From Microbacterium sp. CSI-V (GTDB lineage Bacteria > Actinomycetota > Actinomycetes > Actinomycetales > Microbacteriaceae), in NCBI RefSeq assembly GCF_001984105.1, contig NZ_MTQM01000006.1, positions 186,001 to 250,000 of the forward strand: DNA of 64,000 nucleotides, read 5' to 3'. The notes beneath the pieces were generated by a model. It saw only the letters and a list, made by a program, of their open reading frames with translations, made no database searches and had not been told where the DNA came from. The position numbers were made by a program, and so were the translations under genes. Each line of letters starts with the position of its first letter. The stretch's first letter is position 1. This document shows positions 50,172 through 58,654 of this stretch, one piece after another.

Positions 50172-51226
50172 CGGATGCCGGCGGTCTCGGTCTCGGCGAG
50201 CATCTCGTGCACGAGCGGGAGGACCCGCGTGCCGTAGAGCTCGATGCTCGACAGGAGCCGGTCGTGCGAGATCGAGCCGCTGGCGAACTTCAGCTGGAAG
50301 CGGGAATTGCCGAGCGCGCGCACGGTCGCGGCGATCTTGCGGGCGACCGTCTCGGGCGACCCGATGTACATCGCCCCCTCGGGACCGACGTCGTGCTGGA
50401 AGCGCAGTCGGTTGTACTCCGGCCAGCCGCGCTCACGGCCGATCGTGTTGTTCAGTTCTGCGACGCCCTCGTACGCCTCCTCCCAGGCCTGCTGGTCGGT
50501 TTCGGCGATGTGCCCGGGCGAGTGGACGGAGATCGGCATCTGCGGCTTGCCGAACTCCTCCAGCGACCGACGGTAGAGGTCGGCGAAGGGGCGGAAGCGG
50601 GCGGAGGATCCGCCGATGATCGCCAGCACCAGGCCGTATCCGTACCGTGCGGCGCGTACGACGGACTCGGGGGAACCACCGACCCCGACCCAGGCCGTGA
50701 GGCCCTTCTCGGTCTTCGGATACACGTCCGCGTCCTGCAGGGCGGCACGGGTCTGGCCCTGCCACGACACCGGCTTCTCGTCGAGGAGCAGCGAGAACAG
50801 TTCCAGCTTCTCCTCGAAGAGCTGCTCGTAGTCGCGGAGGTCGTACCCGAAGAGGGGGAACGACTCGATGAACGACCCGCGCCCGAGGATCACCTCGGCC
50901 CGGCCGTTCGAGACGGCATCCAGGGTCGCGAACCGCTCGTACACCCGCACCGGGTCGTCGGACGAGAGCACCGTGACGGCGGTGCCGAGGTGGATGTTCG
51001 TCGTGCGGGCCGCGGCGGCAGCCAGCACGATCTCGGGGCTGGTGACGGCGAAGTCCTTGCGGTGGTGCTCCCCCACGCCGAAGAACGACAGGCCGACCTG
51101 GTCCGCGAGGACCGCCTGGTCCACGACGTTCCGGATGGTCTGGGCGTCGGATTGCAGACTCCCGTCGGGGCCGCGGGAAATGTCTCCGAAGGTGTCGAGA
51201 CCGAGCTCGAGCTGACGATCGTTCAT
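50168..51226 (-). CDS. LLM-class flavin-dependent oxidoreductase
   Basis: A 352-residue luciferase-like monooxygenase/reductase. LELGLDTFGDISRG opens the barrel, LSFFGVGEHHRKDFAVTSPE is the second strand with flavin contacts, LGTAVTVLSSDDPVRVYERF and GRAEVILGRGSF follow, and the C-terminal half has YIGSPETVARKIAATVRALG. It uses FMN or F420 to oxidise or reduce an unknown compound. ATG 51226 is preferred because AAGGAG lies seven bases upstream; an ATG five codons earlier has none. The promoter is a perfect GGAAT-N18-GTT. Confidence 0.88.
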   Translation of the reverse strand: MNDRQLELGLDTFGDISRGPDGSLQSDAQTIRNVVDQAVLADQVGLSFFGVGEHHRKDFAVTSPEIVLAAAAARTTNIHLGTAVTVLSSDDPVRVYERFATLDAVSNGRAEVILGRGSFIESFPLFGYDLRDYEQLFEEKLELFSLLLDEKPVSWQGQTRAALQDADVYPKTEKGLTAWVGVGGSPESVVRAARYGYGLVLAIIGGSSARFRPFADLYRRSLEEFGKPQMPISVHSPGHIAETDQQAWEEAYEGVAELNNTIGRERGWPEYNRLRFQHDVGPEGAMYIGSPETVARKIAATVRALGNSRFQLKFASGSISHDRLLSSIELYGTRVLPLVHEMLAETETAGIR

Positions 51227-51252
51227 TGCGTCTCCTTGCATTCGGATGAATG

Positions 51253-51278
51253 AACTTTATGCCCCCCGGCGGTATTCC
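51253..51278 (-). promoter_or_regulatory. Perfect sigma-R/sigma-H-type promoter (GGAAT-N18-GTT) for the LLM/MFS operon
   Basis: On the minus strand GGAAT (51278-51274) and GTT (51255-51253) are exactly 18 bp apart. Transcription would start near 51247, leaving a leader of about 20 nt that contains AAGGAG. This is the consensus of disulfide-stress ECF sigma factors in actinobacteria. Confidence 0.6.
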
Positions 51279-51281
51279 CGA

Positions 51282-51317
51282 GAATCGGGGCGCCTCCGCG
51301 CAGAGACGCCCCGATTC
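51282..51317 (-). terminator. Hairpin terminator after the DUF885 gene
   Basis: GAATCGGGGCG and CGCCCCGATTC form an 11-bp perfect stem with a 14-nt loop, four bases after the stop codon of the DUF885 gene. Confidence 0.8.
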
Positions 51318-51320
51318 CGA

Positions 51321-52997
51321 TCACGCGGATGCCAGAGCCGCGCGCAACGTGTCCAGACCGACGCCGCCGATGCCCAGCGCCTTGGTGTGGAACGCCTTCA
51401 TCGAGAAATCGGCGCCCTCGCGCTCGCGAGCCTCGTCGCGCACCTGCTCCCAGATGCGCTGCCCCACCTTGTACGACGGGGCCTGGCCCGGCCAGCCGAG
51501 GTACCGGTTGACCTCGAACTTCACGAACTCCTCGGGCATGTTGACGTTGCGCAGCATGAACGCGAGCGCGTAGTCGTGGTCCCACACGCCCTCGCCGTCC
51601 AGACGCGGCTTGCCGAGGTGGACGCCGATGTCGAGCACCACGCGCGCCGCGCGCATCCGCTGGCCGTCGAGCATGCCCAGGCGGTCGGCGGGGTCGTCGA
51701 GGTAACCGAGCTGCTCCATGAGGCGCTCCGCGTACAGCGCCCAGCCTTCGGCGTGACCGCTGGTGCCGGCGAGGAGGCGGCGCCACGAGTTGAGCTGCCC
51801 GCGGTTGTACACGGCCTGCGCGATCTGGAGGTGGTGACCCGGGACGCCCTCGTGGTACACGGTGGTCAGCTCGCGCCACGTGTCGAAGCTGTCGACGCCC
51901 TCGGGCACGGACCACCACATGCGTCCGGGACGCGAGAAGTCGTCGGTCGGGCCGGTGTAGTAGATGCCGCCCTCCTTCGTGGGGGCGATCATGCACTCGA
52001 GGCGACGGATCGGCTCGGCGATGTCGAAGTGGGTGCGACCCAGCTCCTCGACCGCGCGGTCGCTCGTCCGCTGCATCCACTCCTGTAGGGCTGCGGTGCC
52101 GTGGAGCTTGCGCGAGTCGTCCTGCTCGAGGAACGCGACGGCCTCTTCGACCGTGGAGCCGGGGAGGATCTCGTTCGCGATGGACTCCTGCTCCGCGACC
52201 ATGCGCGCGAGCTCTTCCACGCCCCAGTCGTACGTCTCATCGAGGTCGATCGTCGCACCCAGGAACTGCCGCGAGTGCAGCGCGTACAGCTCGCGGCCCA
52301 CTCCGTCCGTGTCTCCCGCGGCGGGCGCCAGCTCCGACGTCAGGAACGAGGCCAGGGCGTCGTACGCGACGCGGGCGGCACCGGAGTTGTGATCGAGATC
52401 GCGTGCCAGCGACGCGGGAAGCTGCCCCTCCTCGGGAGCGGCGTCGCCGACGAACTCCGCGAAGAACCCCGTGTCCGAGGTGTAGCGCGCGATCTGCGTG
52501 GCCACCTCCACCACCTGGCGACGTGCGGGCACGACGCCCTTCGAGATGCCCTCGCGGAGCGTCGCGATGTAGCCGTCGATCGCGCCGGGGAGCGCCTTGA
52601 GGCGGGTGGAGATCGTCGACCAGTCCTCGACGGTGGCGGTCGGCATGAGGTCGAATGCCTGGCGCAGGTCCTGCGCGGGCGAGGCGATGACGTTCACGTC
52701 GCGCAGGTGCGTCTGCGCCGCGTGCAGCTCGAGGTGGAGGTCGAGCTCGCGGCCGAGGTCCATCTTCGTGACCTCGTCGACGGCGTCGACGGGAGTGGCG
52801 TTGTCGAGGGCGGCCTTCGTCGCGCGCGCCTGATCGGCCAGCTCGTTCGCGCCCTCGGGACTGTAGTCGCCGAACCGGTCGTTGAACTCGGTGCGTCCGA
52901 TGTAGGTCGCCAGCGTCGGCAGACGCTCGGCCAGGGTGTCCACCCACGCGTCGGCGATCGTGTCGATCGGCGTGGGAGTGCGTTCTGAATCAGTCAT
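51321..52997 (-). CDS. DUF885-family protein (putative zinc metallopeptidase)
   Basis: A 558-residue, mainly alpha-helical protein of the DUF885 family. The gluzincin-like motif TVYHEGVPGHHLQIAQ (H-E-x3-G-H-H) is present, with RLLAGTSGHAEGWALYAERL downstream likely giving the third ligand. PDRLGMLDGQRMRAARVVLD and the ending GIGGVGLDTLRAALA are conserved in the family. It is thought to be a peptidase related to carboxypeptidase Taq, but direct proof is scarce. No signal peptide. TAGGCT lies six bases before the ATG. Confidence 0.88.
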   Translation of the reverse strand: MTDSERTPTPIDTIADAWVDTLAERLPTLATYIGRTEFNDRFGDYSPEGANELADQARATKAALDNATPVDAVDEVTKMDLGRELDLHLELHAAQTHLRDVNVIASPAQDLRQAFDLMPTATVEDWSTISTRLKALPGAIDGYIATLREGISKGVVPARRQVVEVATQIARYTSDTGFFAEFVGDAAPEEGQLPASLARDLDHNSGAARVAYDALASFLTSELAPAAGDTDGVGRELYALHSRQFLGATIDLDETYDWGVEELARMVAEQESIANEILPGSTVEEAVAFLEQDDSRKLHGTAALQEWMQRTSDRAVEELGRTHFDIAEPIRRLECMIAPTKEGGIYYTGPTDDFSRPGRMWWSVPEGVDSFDTWRELTTVYHEGVPGHHLQIAQAVYNRGQLNSWRRLLAGTSGHAEGWALYAERLMEQLGYLDDPADRLGMLDGQRMRAARVVLDIGVHLGKPRLDGEGVWDHDYALAFMLRNVNMPEEFVKFEVNRYLGWPGQAPSYKVGQRIWEQVRDEAREREGADFSMKAFHTKALGIGGVGLDTLRAALASA

Positions 52998-53066
52998 GAG
53001 TCGAGCCTAGGGAAGGCCCGGGGGCCTGACCACCCGGGACGACCGAACGCCGCCCCGGGTGCGAGG

Positions 53067-55703
53067 TCAGTGGCCCGCTTCGTCCCAATCGCCGCCGCGG
53101 CCGATCTGCACGTCGAGCGGGACCGACAGGTCGGCGGCGTCGGCCATGCGGGCGCGCACGATCCCCTCGACGGAATCCCACTCCCCCGGCGCGACCTCCA
53201 CCACGAGTTCGTCGTGGATCTGCAGCAGCACCCGCGAATGCAGCCCCGAGGAGGCCAGCTCGCCGCGGATGCGGAACAGGGCGATCTTCATGATGTCGGC
53301 GGCGCTGCCCTGGATGGGGGCGTTCAGCGCCGCGCGCTCCGCGTTCTCGCGCAGCACGCGGTTCATGCTCGTGAGGTCGGGGAACGGACGACGGCGCCCG
53401 AAGATCGTCTCGGTGTAGCCGTCCTGACGGGCCTGTTCGACCGAACCCCGCAGGTAGTCGCGCACCGCGCCGAACCGCGCGAAGTACTCGAGCATGAGCT
53501 GCTTCGCCTCGGACTGCTCGATGCGCAGCTGCTTCGAGAGGCCGAACGCCGACAGGCCGTAGACCAGGCCGTACGACATCGCCTTGACCTTCGTGCGCAT
53601 GGCCGGAGTGACCTCCGACGGCTCGACGCCGAAGACGCGCGACCCGACGAACCGGTGCAGGTCTTCGCCGGAGTTGAAGGCCTCGATGAGGCCCGGATCG
53701 CCCGAGAGGTGCGCCATGATGCGCATCTCGATCTGCGAGTAGTCGGCGGTCAAAAGCGTCTCGTAGCCGTCGCCGACCTCGAACGCGGCGCGGATGCGAC
53801 GGCTCTCCTCGGTGCGGATCGGGATGTTCTGCAGGTTCGGGTCGGTGCTCGACAGGCGCCCGGTCTGGCTGCCGGTCTGCACGTACGTGGTGTGGATGCG
53901 GCCGTCGGCGCCGATCGCCGCGTCGAGGGCGTCGATGATCTGCTTGAGCTTCGTGGCCTCCCGGTGACGCAGCAGCAGGTCGAGGAACGGGTGGTGGGCG
54001 TTCTCCTGCAGGTCCGCGAGGGCTGCGGCATCCGTGGTGTACCCGCTCTTGGTCTTGCGGGTCTTCGGCAGCTGCAGCTCGTCGAACAAGACCTCTTGCA
54101 GCTGCTTCGGCGATCCGAGGTTGACCTCGTGTCCGATCGAGGCGTACGCCTGCTGAGCGAGCTCGTCGGCGCGCGCGGCCAGTTCGCCGGAGAAACGCGA
54201 CAACTTCTCGTGCGACACCGCGACGCCCGCCAGCTCCATGTCGGCCAGCGCGGTGAGTGTCGGCAGCTCGATGTCGTCGAGGACCTCCGCGACACGGTCG
54301 GGCAGATCGCCGCGCTGCGCGTCGGAGACCCGGCGCACGTACCACGACAGCTGCCCGGGCGTGGCGCCGTCGGTCTCGGGCACGAGCTGCGTGGGATCGG
54401 CCTCGGGAAGCTTCTCGCCGAGGTAGCGGTCGACGAGGTCGGCGAGCGTCTTGTCCGGGAAGCTCGGCCGCACGAGCCAGCCCGCGAGGATCACGTCGTC
54501 CACGATCCCCCCGACCTCGACGCCGGAGCGTGCGAGCGCCTTCAGTTGGGGCTTCGCCCCCGCGAAGGCCTTCGGAGCATCGGATGCCAGCCACCCCGCG
54601 AGCGCGTCGCGCACGGCGTCCGACCACTCGGCCTCGGCCGCGGCCGTGTCGGTCGCGAGACCGATACGCGTGGGGGCGGCCGCGAGCAGATCGACGGTGA
54701 CGCCCACAGTGCCGGTGGCGGCGGCGGCCCAGTCCGCGAGACCGGCGCCGTCGAGGACGGCGGCCGTCGGCGCCTGGGCGGTGGGCAGCGCCGGTTCGTC
54801 GGCGACGGGGTCGGCGCCGAACGCGTCGAAGACACGCGGCAGCAGCGTGCGGAACTCGAGCCGCGCGAAGATGTCGCGCACCCCCTGGGCGTCGATCGGC
54901 TGCACCGCGAGATCGGCGGGAGCCTTCTCGAGCTCGACGTCGCGCAGCAGGCGGTTGAGCGCGCGGTTGCGCTTCACGTCGTCGAGGTGCTCGCGCAGGT
55001 TGTTCCCCGCGACGCCGGTGATCTTGTCGGCGTTCTCGAGCAGCGCCTCGAGCGAGCCCCACTGGGTGAGCCACTTCACCGCGGTCTTCTCGCCCACCTT
55101 GGGCACGCCCGGGAGGTTGTCGCTCGTCTCGCCCACGAGGGCCGCGATCTCGGGGTACTGCGCCGGCGGCAGGCCGTACTTCTCGATCACGGCGTCGGTG
55201 TCGTAGCGCTTCAGCTGGGACACGCCCTGCACGTTCGGGTAGAGCAGGGTGATGTCGTCGTTCACGAGCTGGATCGTGTCGCGGTCGCCGGAGCAGACGA
55301 GAACCGAGAACCCGGCCTCGGACGCCTCGGTGGCGAGGGTCGCGAGGATGTCGTCGGCCTCGACCTCTTCCTTGGTCAGGACCGCGACGTTCAGGGCTCG
55401 GAGGCAGTCCTGCAGGAGCGGGATCTGTCCCTTGAACTCGGCCGGGGATTCGCTGCGGTTGGCCTTGTACTCGCTGTACTCCTTCGTGCGGAAGGACTGC
55501 CGCGACGTGTCGAACGCCACGGCCAGGTGGGTCGGCTTCTCGGCCTTCACGAGATTGACGAACATCGACAGGAAGCCGTAGATGCCGTTGGTGTGCTGGC
55601 CGTCCTTCGTGGAGAAGTTGTCGACGGGAAGGGCGTAGAACGCCCGGTACGCCAGCGAGTGGCCGTCGACGACGAGGAGAGTAGGCTTTTCGGCATCCGT
55701 CAC
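53067..55703 (-). CDS. polA: DNA polymerase I
   Basis: An 878-residue polymerase. The N-terminal 5' nuclease (1-300) starts TLLVVDGHSLAYRAFYALPV. The middle 3'-5' exonuclease domain lacks the D-x-E of motif I (VTVDLLAAAPTRI) and is probably inactive. The polymerase domain has motif A, LLTADYSQIEMRIMAHLSGD, motif B near KVKAMSYGLVYGLSAFGLSK and motif C, LLQIHDELVVEV. It fills repair gaps and removes Okazaki primers. The GTG at 55703 has TACGCT six bases upstream; longer starts are not supported. Confidence 0.95.
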   Translation of the reverse strand: MTDAEKPTLLVVDGHSLAYRAFYALPVDNFSTKDGQHTNGIYGFLSMFVNLVKAEKPTHLAVAFDTSRQSFRTKEYSEYKANRSESPAEFKGQIPLLQDCLRALNVAVLTKEEVEADDILATLATEASEAGFSVLVCSGDRDTIQLVNDDITLLYPNVQGVSQLKRYDTDAVIEKYGLPPAQYPEIAALVGETSDNLPGVPKVGEKTAVKWLTQWGSLEALLENADKITGVAGNNLREHLDDVKRNRALNRLLRDVELEKAPADLAVQPIDAQGVRDIFARLEFRTLLPRVFDAFGADPVADEPALPTAQAPTAAVLDGAGLADWAAAATGTVGVTVDLLAAAPTRIGLATDTAAAEAEWSDAVRDALAGWLASDAPKAFAGAKPQLKALARSGVEVGGIVDDVILAGWLVRPSFPDKTLADLVDRYLGEKLPEADPTQLVPETDGATPGQLSWYVRRVSDAQRGDLPDRVAEVLDDIELPTLTALADMELAGVAVSHEKLSRFSGELAARADELAQQAYASIGHEVNLGSPKQLQEVLFDELQLPKTRKTKSGYTTDAAALADLQENAHHPFLDLLLRHREATKLKQIIDALDAAIGADGRIHTTYVQTGSQTGRLSSTDPNLQNIPIRTEESRRIRAAFEVGDGYETLLTADYSQIEMRIMAHLSGDPGLIEAFNSGEDLHRFVGSRVFGVEPSEVTPAMRTKVKAMSYGLVYGLSAFGLSKQLRIEQSEAKQLMLEYFARFGAVRDYLRGSVEQARQDGYTETIFGRRRPFPDLTSMNRVLRENAERAALNAPIQGSAADIMKIALFRIRGELASSGLHSRVLLQIHDELVVEVAPGEWDSVEGIVRARMADAADLSVPLDVQIGRGGDWDEAGH

Positions 55704-55762
55704 TCGTCCAGCGTAACGAGAACCACGGACACTCCCCCGGCCCCGGCTCCTCGAAGGCGACG

Positions 55763-56197
55763 ATGACCTCCACGACACCCGACACCACGTCCGGCCTCGA
55801 CTGGGCGAAGGAGCGCGGAATGGGCGCCCTCGCCGAGAAGATGGGCATCGAATGGGTCGAGTTCTCGGTCGAGCGCAGCGTCGCCACCATGCCCGTCGAG
55901 GGCAACACGCAGCCGGTCGGCCTCCTCCACGGCGGTGCGTACGTCGTCCTCGGCGAATCCCTCGGCTCGATGGCTGCGAACCTCTACGCCGGGTCCGGCA
56001 AACTTGCGGTCGGAATCGACATCAACGCCACACACACGCGCTCCGCCACCTCCGGCATCGTCACCGGCGTGTGCACGCCCATCCACCTCGGTCGCTCGCT
56101 CACCGTGCACGAGATCGCGGTCACGGACGAGCAGGGCCGCCGCTGCTCGACCATCCGGATCACGAACATGATCAAGGACGCCCCGGCCCCGGCCTGA
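55763..56197 (+). CDS. Hotdog-fold thioesterase (PaaI family)
   Basis: A 144-residue single hotdog domain. VEGNTQPVGLLHGGAYVVLG contains the catalytic H-G-G and, after it, ESLGSMAANLYAGSGKLAVG. GIDINATHTRSATSGIVTGV and IHLGRSLTVHEIAVTDEQGR complete the PaaI/YbdB-like pattern. It hydrolyses acyl-CoA or aryl-CoA thioesters. The position between polA and pdtaR is shared by many actinobacteria. It ends at a bidirectional hairpin. Confidence 0.92.
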   Translation: MTSTTPDTTSGLDWAKERGMGALAEKMGIEWVEFSVERSVATMPVEGNTQPVGLLHGGAYVVLGESLGSMAANLYAGSGKLAVGIDINATHTRSATSGIVTGVCTPIHLGRSLTVHEIAVTDEQGRRCSTIRITNMIKDAPAPA

Positions 56198-56203
56198 ACA
56201 GAA

Positions 56204-56233
56204 GAATGGATGCCACCGGAGTGGCATCCATTC
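56204..56233. terminator. Bidirectional terminator between thioesterase and pdtaR genes
   Basis: A perfect 13-bp stem GAATGGATGCCAC / GTGGCATCCATTC with a CGGA loop lies between convergent stops. Each arm carries one copy of the GGATGCC heptamer. Confidence 0.85.
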
Positions 56234-56249
56234 TCGAAGAATCGGGCGA

Positions 56250-56870
56250 TCAGGCCTTCTTGGGGGCCAGCTGCTCGATGATGGCCTTCGCCACGTCCTG
56301 CATCGTCAGGCGACGGTCCATCGACGCCTTCTGGATCCACCGGAAGGCCTCGGGCTCGCTCAGCCCCATCTTCTCGTTGAGGAGGCCCTTCGCGCGGTCG
56401 ACGAGCTTGCGGGTCTCGAAGCGCTCGACCATGTCGGCGACCTCGGCCTCGAGCGTGATGATCTGCTCGTAGCGGGCCAGGGCGATCTCGATCGCGGGCA
56501 GCAGGTCGTTCGGCGTGAAGGGCTTCACGACGTACGCGAGCGCGCCGGCCTCGCTCGCCCGCTCGACGAGTTCCTTCTGGCTGAAGGCCGTGAGCAGCAC
56601 GACCGGGGCGATGTGGTTCTTGCTCAGCTTCTCAGCCGCGCTGATGCCGTCGAGCTGCGGCATCTTGACGTCCATGATGACGAGGTCGGGACGCAGTTCG
56701 GTGGCCAGCTGCACGGCGGTCTCACCGTCACCGGCCTCGCCGACGACGTCGAAGCCGTTGTCGCGGAGGATCTCGACGATGTCGAGGCGGATGAGCGACT
56801 CGTCTTCCGCCACGACGACACGGCGGGGGGCGGTGGGCGCGCTCACCGGCGCGGCTTCGTGATCTGTCAC
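56250..56870 (-). CDS. pdtaR: ANTAR-domain response regulator PdtaR
   Basis: A 206-residue response regulator. The receiver domain has the acidic pair VVVAEDESLIRLDI, the phospho-acceptor Asp in LVIMDVKMPQLDG, Thr in VVLLTAFSQ and Lys in YVVKPFTPNDLL. The C-terminal ANTAR domain (RAKGLLNEKMGLSEPEAFRW, then ASMDRRLTMQDVAKAIIEQL) binds paired RNA hairpins to prevent termination. In mycobacteria its kinase PdtaS is encoded elsewhere, as seems true here. TAGGAT lies six bases before the GTG start. Confidence 0.94.
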   Translation of the reverse strand: MTDHEAAPVSAPTAPRRVVVAEDESLIRLDIVEILRDNGFDVVGEAGDGETAVQLATELRPDLVIMDVKMPQLDGISAAEKLSKNHIAPVVLLTAFSQKELVERASEAGALAYVVKPFTPNDLLPAIEIALARYEQIITLEAEVADMVERFETRKLVDRAKGLLNEKMGLSEPEAFRWIQKASMDRRLTMQDVAKAIIEQLAPKKA

Positions 56871-56995
56871 GGTTCCATCCTAAGACTGTGGCTGCAAGGA
56901 TCACGCGAACGGTGATCCCGGACTGCGGCGCCGACGAGCACCGCGGGGGAAAAGGATACCTGGTCGACTCCGGACGGGAGTCGGCTCATCCATCG

Positions 56996-57078
56996 TGCCG
57001 GTGGTGGGACTCGAACCCACACGCCCTTGCGGACAGAGCATTTTGAGTGCCCCGCGTCTGCCATTCCGCCACACCGGC
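56996..57078 (-). tRNA. tRNA-Leu, anticodon CAA
   Basis: The minus strand folds as a type II tRNA of 83 nt. The acceptor stem is GCCGGTG / CACCGGC, the anticodon loop is CTCAAAA giving anticodon CAA, the variable arm is TGTCCGCAAGGGCGT and the T arm is GTGGG-TTCGAGT-CCCAC. CCA is not encoded. Confidence 0.95.
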
Positions 57079-57116
57079 AGGTGTTCTGCGTCCCCAACCT
57101 ACCCGGCGGGAACGAC

Positions 57117-57145
57117 GACGCGCGCCGGCGGAACCGGCGCGCGTC
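57117..57145 (-). terminator. Hairpin terminator after pyk
   Basis: GACGCGCGCCGG and CCGGCGCGCGTC form a perfect 12-bp stem with a CGGAA loop, nine bases downstream of the pyk stop. Confidence 0.85.
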
Positions 57146-57153
57146 GCCCTGGA

Positions 57154-58599
57154 TCAGTTCTCGCGGTAGACCGGAGCCGCGCCGTGCACGGCGTCACCCA
57201 CGCGGTGCACGCGCAGGTCGTTGGTCGAACCGACGATTCCGGGAGGGGAACCCGAGATGACCACGACCTTGTCGCCGACCTTGGCCAGGTCGTGGGACAG
57301 CAGGTAGTCGTCCACCTGCAGGTACATCTTGTCGGTGTGCGACACGTGCTCGACCAGGGTCGAGCGCACGCCCCACGTGAGCGCGAGGCGACGGCGGATG
57401 CCGGGCTCGGGCGTGAACGCGATCATCGGGATCGTGGAGCGCAGACGCGACATGCGGCGCGCCGAGTCTCCCGACTCGGTGAAGACGCAGAGGTACTTCG
57501 CGTCGACGAAGTCGGCGACCTCGACGGCGGCGAGCGTGATGGCGCCACCCTGCGTACGCGGCTTGTTGGTGAGGGGCGCGATGCGCTCCAGGCCGTGCTC
57601 CTCGGTGGACTGCACGATGCGGGCCATCGTCTCGACCACGACGACGGGGTACGCGCCCACGCTCGTCTCGCCCGAGAGCATGACCGCGTCGGCGCCGTCG
57701 AGCACCGCGTTGGCGACGTCGCTGGTCTCGGCGCGGGTGGGCACCGGGTTGGTGATCATCGATTCGAGCATCTGCGTCGCGACGATGACGGGCTTCGCCA
57801 TGCGGCGCGACAGCTCGACGGCGCGCTTCTGCACGATCGGGACGGCCTCGAGCGGCAGTTCGACGCCGAGGTCGCCGCGGGCGACCATGATGCCGTCGAA
57901 CGCGTCGATGATCTCTTCGAGGTTGTCGACCGCCTGCGGCTTCTCGATCTTGGCGATGACCGGGATGTACCGACCCTCTTCGCCCATGATCTCGTGCACG
58001 CGCTCGATGTCCTTGGCATCCCGCACGAACGACAGCGCGATGAGGTCGGCGCCGGCGCGCAGGCCCCAGCGCAGATCGGCCTCGTCCTTCTCGCTCAGCG
58101 CGGGGACGTTCACGGCCACGCCGGGCAGGTTGATGCCCTTGTTGTTGGACACCGGGCCGCCGACGATCACCTTGGTGGTCACCACGGTGCCGTCGGTCTC
58201 GACGACCTCGACGCGGACCTTGCCGTCGTCGATGAGGAGGAAGTCGCCCGGCTTGACGTCGTGGGGCAGGCCCTTGAACGTCGTGCCGACGATCTCCTTC
58301 GTGCCGAGGATGTCCTCGACGGTGATCTTGAAGATGTCGCCGGGGGCGAGGTCGTGCGGGCCGTTCTCGAACTTGCCGAGGCGGATCTTCGGACCCTGGA
58401 GGTCGACGAGGGCCGCGACCGGGCGGCCCGCGTCCTCGGCCGCCTTGCGCACGTTGGCGAAGTTGGCGTCGTGCACGGAGTAGTCTCCGTGGCTCAGGTT
58501 CAGTCGGGCGACGTCCACCCCGGCATCGATGATGGCGCGAACCATCTCATACGACGACGTGGCGGGGCCGAGGGTTGCGACGATCTTGGCGCGTCTCAT
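57154..58599 (-). CDS. pyk: Pyruvate kinase
   Basis: A 481-residue glycolytic enzyme making pyruvate and ATP from phosphoenolpyruvate and ADP. MRRAKIVATLGPATSSYEMV is the N-terminal signature. The active site is IPVIAKIEKPQAVDNLEEII with the catalytic Lys, followed by GIMVARGDLGVELPLEAVPI and KPVIVATQMLESMITNPVPT. The B domain lies at about 70-165. The C-terminal allosteric domain begins near residue 345. Like its mycobacterial counterpart it neighbours pdtaR. It is transcribed alone. Confidence 0.96.
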   Translation of the reverse strand: MRRAKIVATLGPATSSYEMVRAIIDAGVDVARLNLSHGDYSVHDANFANVRKAAEDAGRPVAALVDLQGPKIRLGKFENGPHDLAPGDIFKITVEDILGTKEIVGTTFKGLPHDVKPGDFLLIDDGKVRVEVVETDGTVVTTKVIVGGPVSNNKGINLPGVAVNVPALSEKDEADLRWGLRAGADLIALSFVRDAKDIERVHEIMGEEGRYIPVIAKIEKPQAVDNLEEIIDAFDGIMVARGDLGVELPLEAVPIVQKRAVELSRRMAKPVIVATQMLESMITNPVPTRAETSDVANAVLDGADAVMLSGETSVGAYPVVVVETMARIVQSTEEHGLERIAPLTNKPRTQGGAITLAAVEVADFVDAKYLCVFTESGDSARRMSRLRSTIPMIAFTPEPGIRRRLALTWGVRSTLVEHVSHTDKMYLQVDDYLLSHDLAKVGDKVVVISGSPPGIVGSTNDLRVHRVGDAVHGAAPVYREN

Positions 58600-58654
58600 C
58601 CGTTTTCAAGCTCCGTGAGGATATTCGGGAAGTGGCCGATCGGCCCTTGCCAGC

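Noticed and set aside
53070..55766. An open frame of about 900 codons on the plus strand antisense to polA
   Set aside because: It mirrors the codon positions of polA, is rich in Arg/Glu/Gly without domains, and arises because GC-rich third positions remove stop codons.
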